Origin: Prochlorococcaceae cyanobacterium ETNP18_MAG_14
GTDB lineage: Bacteria > Cyanobacteriota > Cyanobacteriia > PCC-6307 > Cyanobiaceae
Length of the DNA stretch: 45,919 nucleotides
Assembly (NCBI GenBank): GCA_030741055.1
Contig: JASLWC010000005.1
Span: 1-45,919, forward strand
Direction of reading: 5' to 3'
In this document: positions 45,170 to 45,919 of the stretch, piece after piece
Layout of the letters: each line of letters begins with the position of its first letter
Numbering within the stretch: the first letter of the stretch is position 1
Notes under the pieces: model-generated
Seen by the model: only the letters and a program-made list of their open reading frames with translations
Told to the model about the DNA's origin: nothing
Databases searched by the model: none
Program-made: the position numbers and the translations under genes

Positions 45170-45323
45170 GATGTGAGCTTATGGGGAGCACCAATATCAG
45201 CAAACTAATTAGTAAATTTGCAGAATTCACCCTTCTGCCAAACCCTTATACCAAAAAGGGATACTGATTACTGCACTCAATCCCAAACACTAAGAAGGGA
45301 GTATCAGTTGAGGCAGATACGGC

Positions 45324-45352
45324 CTTATAAGTGACTAATATTCACTTATAAG
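45324..45352. repeat. AT-rich perfect inverted repeat
   Basis: CTTATAAGTGA (45324-45334) and TCACTTATAAG (45342-45352) are perfect 11-base arms around CTAATAT. The rest of the 320-base convergent spacer 45121-45440 shows the hemL hairpin and a 28-codon frame at 45181 that I do not accept, and nothing else. Confidence 0.7.
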
Positions 45353-45440
45353 CCTTGCCATATGCCTATGAGCACTTCACTCTGCAGAGCAAAATAGCCA
45401 CAGCACTAGGAAGAGGCAAAGAGATTATTGGCTAGAACTC

Positions 45441-45919
45441 TTACTCACAAGACTGCGCAGATCGCTTATTCCGCTGAATAAAATCCTGCGTTTGCTTCTC
45501 AAAAAAACTTCGATACGCTGCCGGGTCGATATTCTTTTCCTTCGAATCACTTAAGAACTGCTTAAAACCACGCCAGCCAGCCTGTGTGATGAAGTAGTTA
45601 ATTCCTTGTAAACACATCTTCACGAAAGGTAAGGAGTCATCTGCAGCCTTCAAATTTGGCAAAGGCCTATCAGGCAGCTGCGAAGCATATGCATGAGCAA
45701 GGCCTATTAAATCGCCCTCCCCATACTTATAACCAATCAGCTCAAAACCAACAGGCATCGCTGGGCTTGCAGACGTCCAACCGCCAACCAAGGCAATGGC
45801 AGGCAAGCCAGCGTTTGATGCAACCGGCGAAAAGGTAGTTGCTGTGAGCAATACATCCGAGTAATAACTTGGAGCTCGCCAAGAACTAAGCGGCATCAAC
45901 AGAGCGTCAATACGATCTT
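45441..45919 (-). CDS. Amidase-family C-terminal part, cut by the window end
   Basis: Partial minus-strand gene, open to the right-hand edge with no stop, so the true start is outside. The visible part reads IDALLMPLSSWRAPS, then ATTFSPVASNAGLPAIALVGG and PAMPVGFELIGYKYGEGDLIGLAHAYA, which is the conserved end of the amidase signature family. The catalytic Ser-cisSer-Lys triad lies upstream, outside the window. A C-terminal extension of about 90 residues after the domain (ITQAGWRGFKQFL, KNIDPAAYRSFF) is family-specific. The substrate is unknown. Confidence 0.82.
   Translation of the reverse strand, partial: DRIDALLMPLSSWRAPSYYSDVLLTATTFSPVASNAGLPAIALVGGWTSASPAMPVGFELIGYKYGEGDLIGLAHAYASQLPDRPLPNLKAADDSLPFVKMCLQGINYFITQAGWRGFKQFLSDSKEKNIDPAAYRSFFEKQTQDFIQRNKRSAQSCE

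Noticed and set aside
45181-45267. 28-codon frame after hemL
   Set aside because: Too short, no ribosome-binding site and overlaps no conserved context.

Overview
The window looks like core chromosome of a marine picocyanobacterium: a low-light, higher-GC Prochlorococcus (MIT9313/9303-like) or a close marine Synechococcus. The evidence is a Psb27 photosystem II assembly factor, HemL and HemC, a principal sigma factor with a cyanobacterial-type lysine/alanine-rich N-terminus, an EF-hand transaldolase, several cyanobacteria-only hypothetical families, and the gene order proS-psb27-purA-PfkB kinase-cutA-cobK-ssb-DUF2854-argB-priA-rpoD-hemC, which I recognise from memory of picocyanobacterial genomes. 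Genes are tightly packed on both strands with many short overlaps. I see no rRNA, tRNA, CRISPR array, prophage or insertion sequence.

Region 1 (1-9414): a leftward block of a CPBP-family membrane protease, a small bitopic FtsL-like protein, FtsI and transaldolase. To its right is a rightward pair, a fused two-domain histidine phosphatase and a dihydroorotase homologue that has lost metal-ligand residues, running tail-to-tail into signal peptidase I. Region 2 (9466-12708): a conserved membrane protein, an ArsC/Spx-type protein, a family I pyrophosphatase with one catalytic Asp replaced by Ala, an overlapping membrane protein and a DNA-binding-like protein. Region 3 (12855-21579): proS, psb27, purA, a PfkB kinase, cutA, cobK, ssb, DUF2854, argB and a TPR/TM protein. 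Region 4 (21800-28562): priA and rpoD divergent from a long leader, a strong terminator, hemC, a frameshifted L,D-transpeptidase, an intact second pyrophosphatase and a candidate small RNA.

Region 5 (28744-36448) is the most accessory-like part. It has two exported or anchored small proteins sharing a Cys-Pro-x-Gly...Gly-x-Cys motif (one with a five-residue repeat tract), an M32 carboxypeptidase, a DCC-type thiol oxidoreductase, YjbQ, a ribbon-helix-helix-like protein, pterin carbinolamine dehydratase, a His-rich CobW-type metal GTPase, a 48-residue membrane protein and an iron-type ABC permease. Region 6 (36990-40926) is a leftward chain of a 242-residue protein, an unreported 43-residue membrane peptide, LarC and a UPF0104 membrane protein, with stop/start codons interlocked. 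Region 7 (40931-45919) has xthA convergent with glcD across a long nested palindrome, hemL divergent from glcD across another palindrome, and an amidase cut by the window edge.

The genes are mostly housekeeping: tetrapyrrole synthesis, translation, replication/repair, nucleotide and arginine synthesis, photorespiratory glycolate oxidation, cell wall and metal handling. The points most worth a second look are the catalytically degraded homologues, the coupled micro-genes, the Cys-motif exported proteins and the palindromes.
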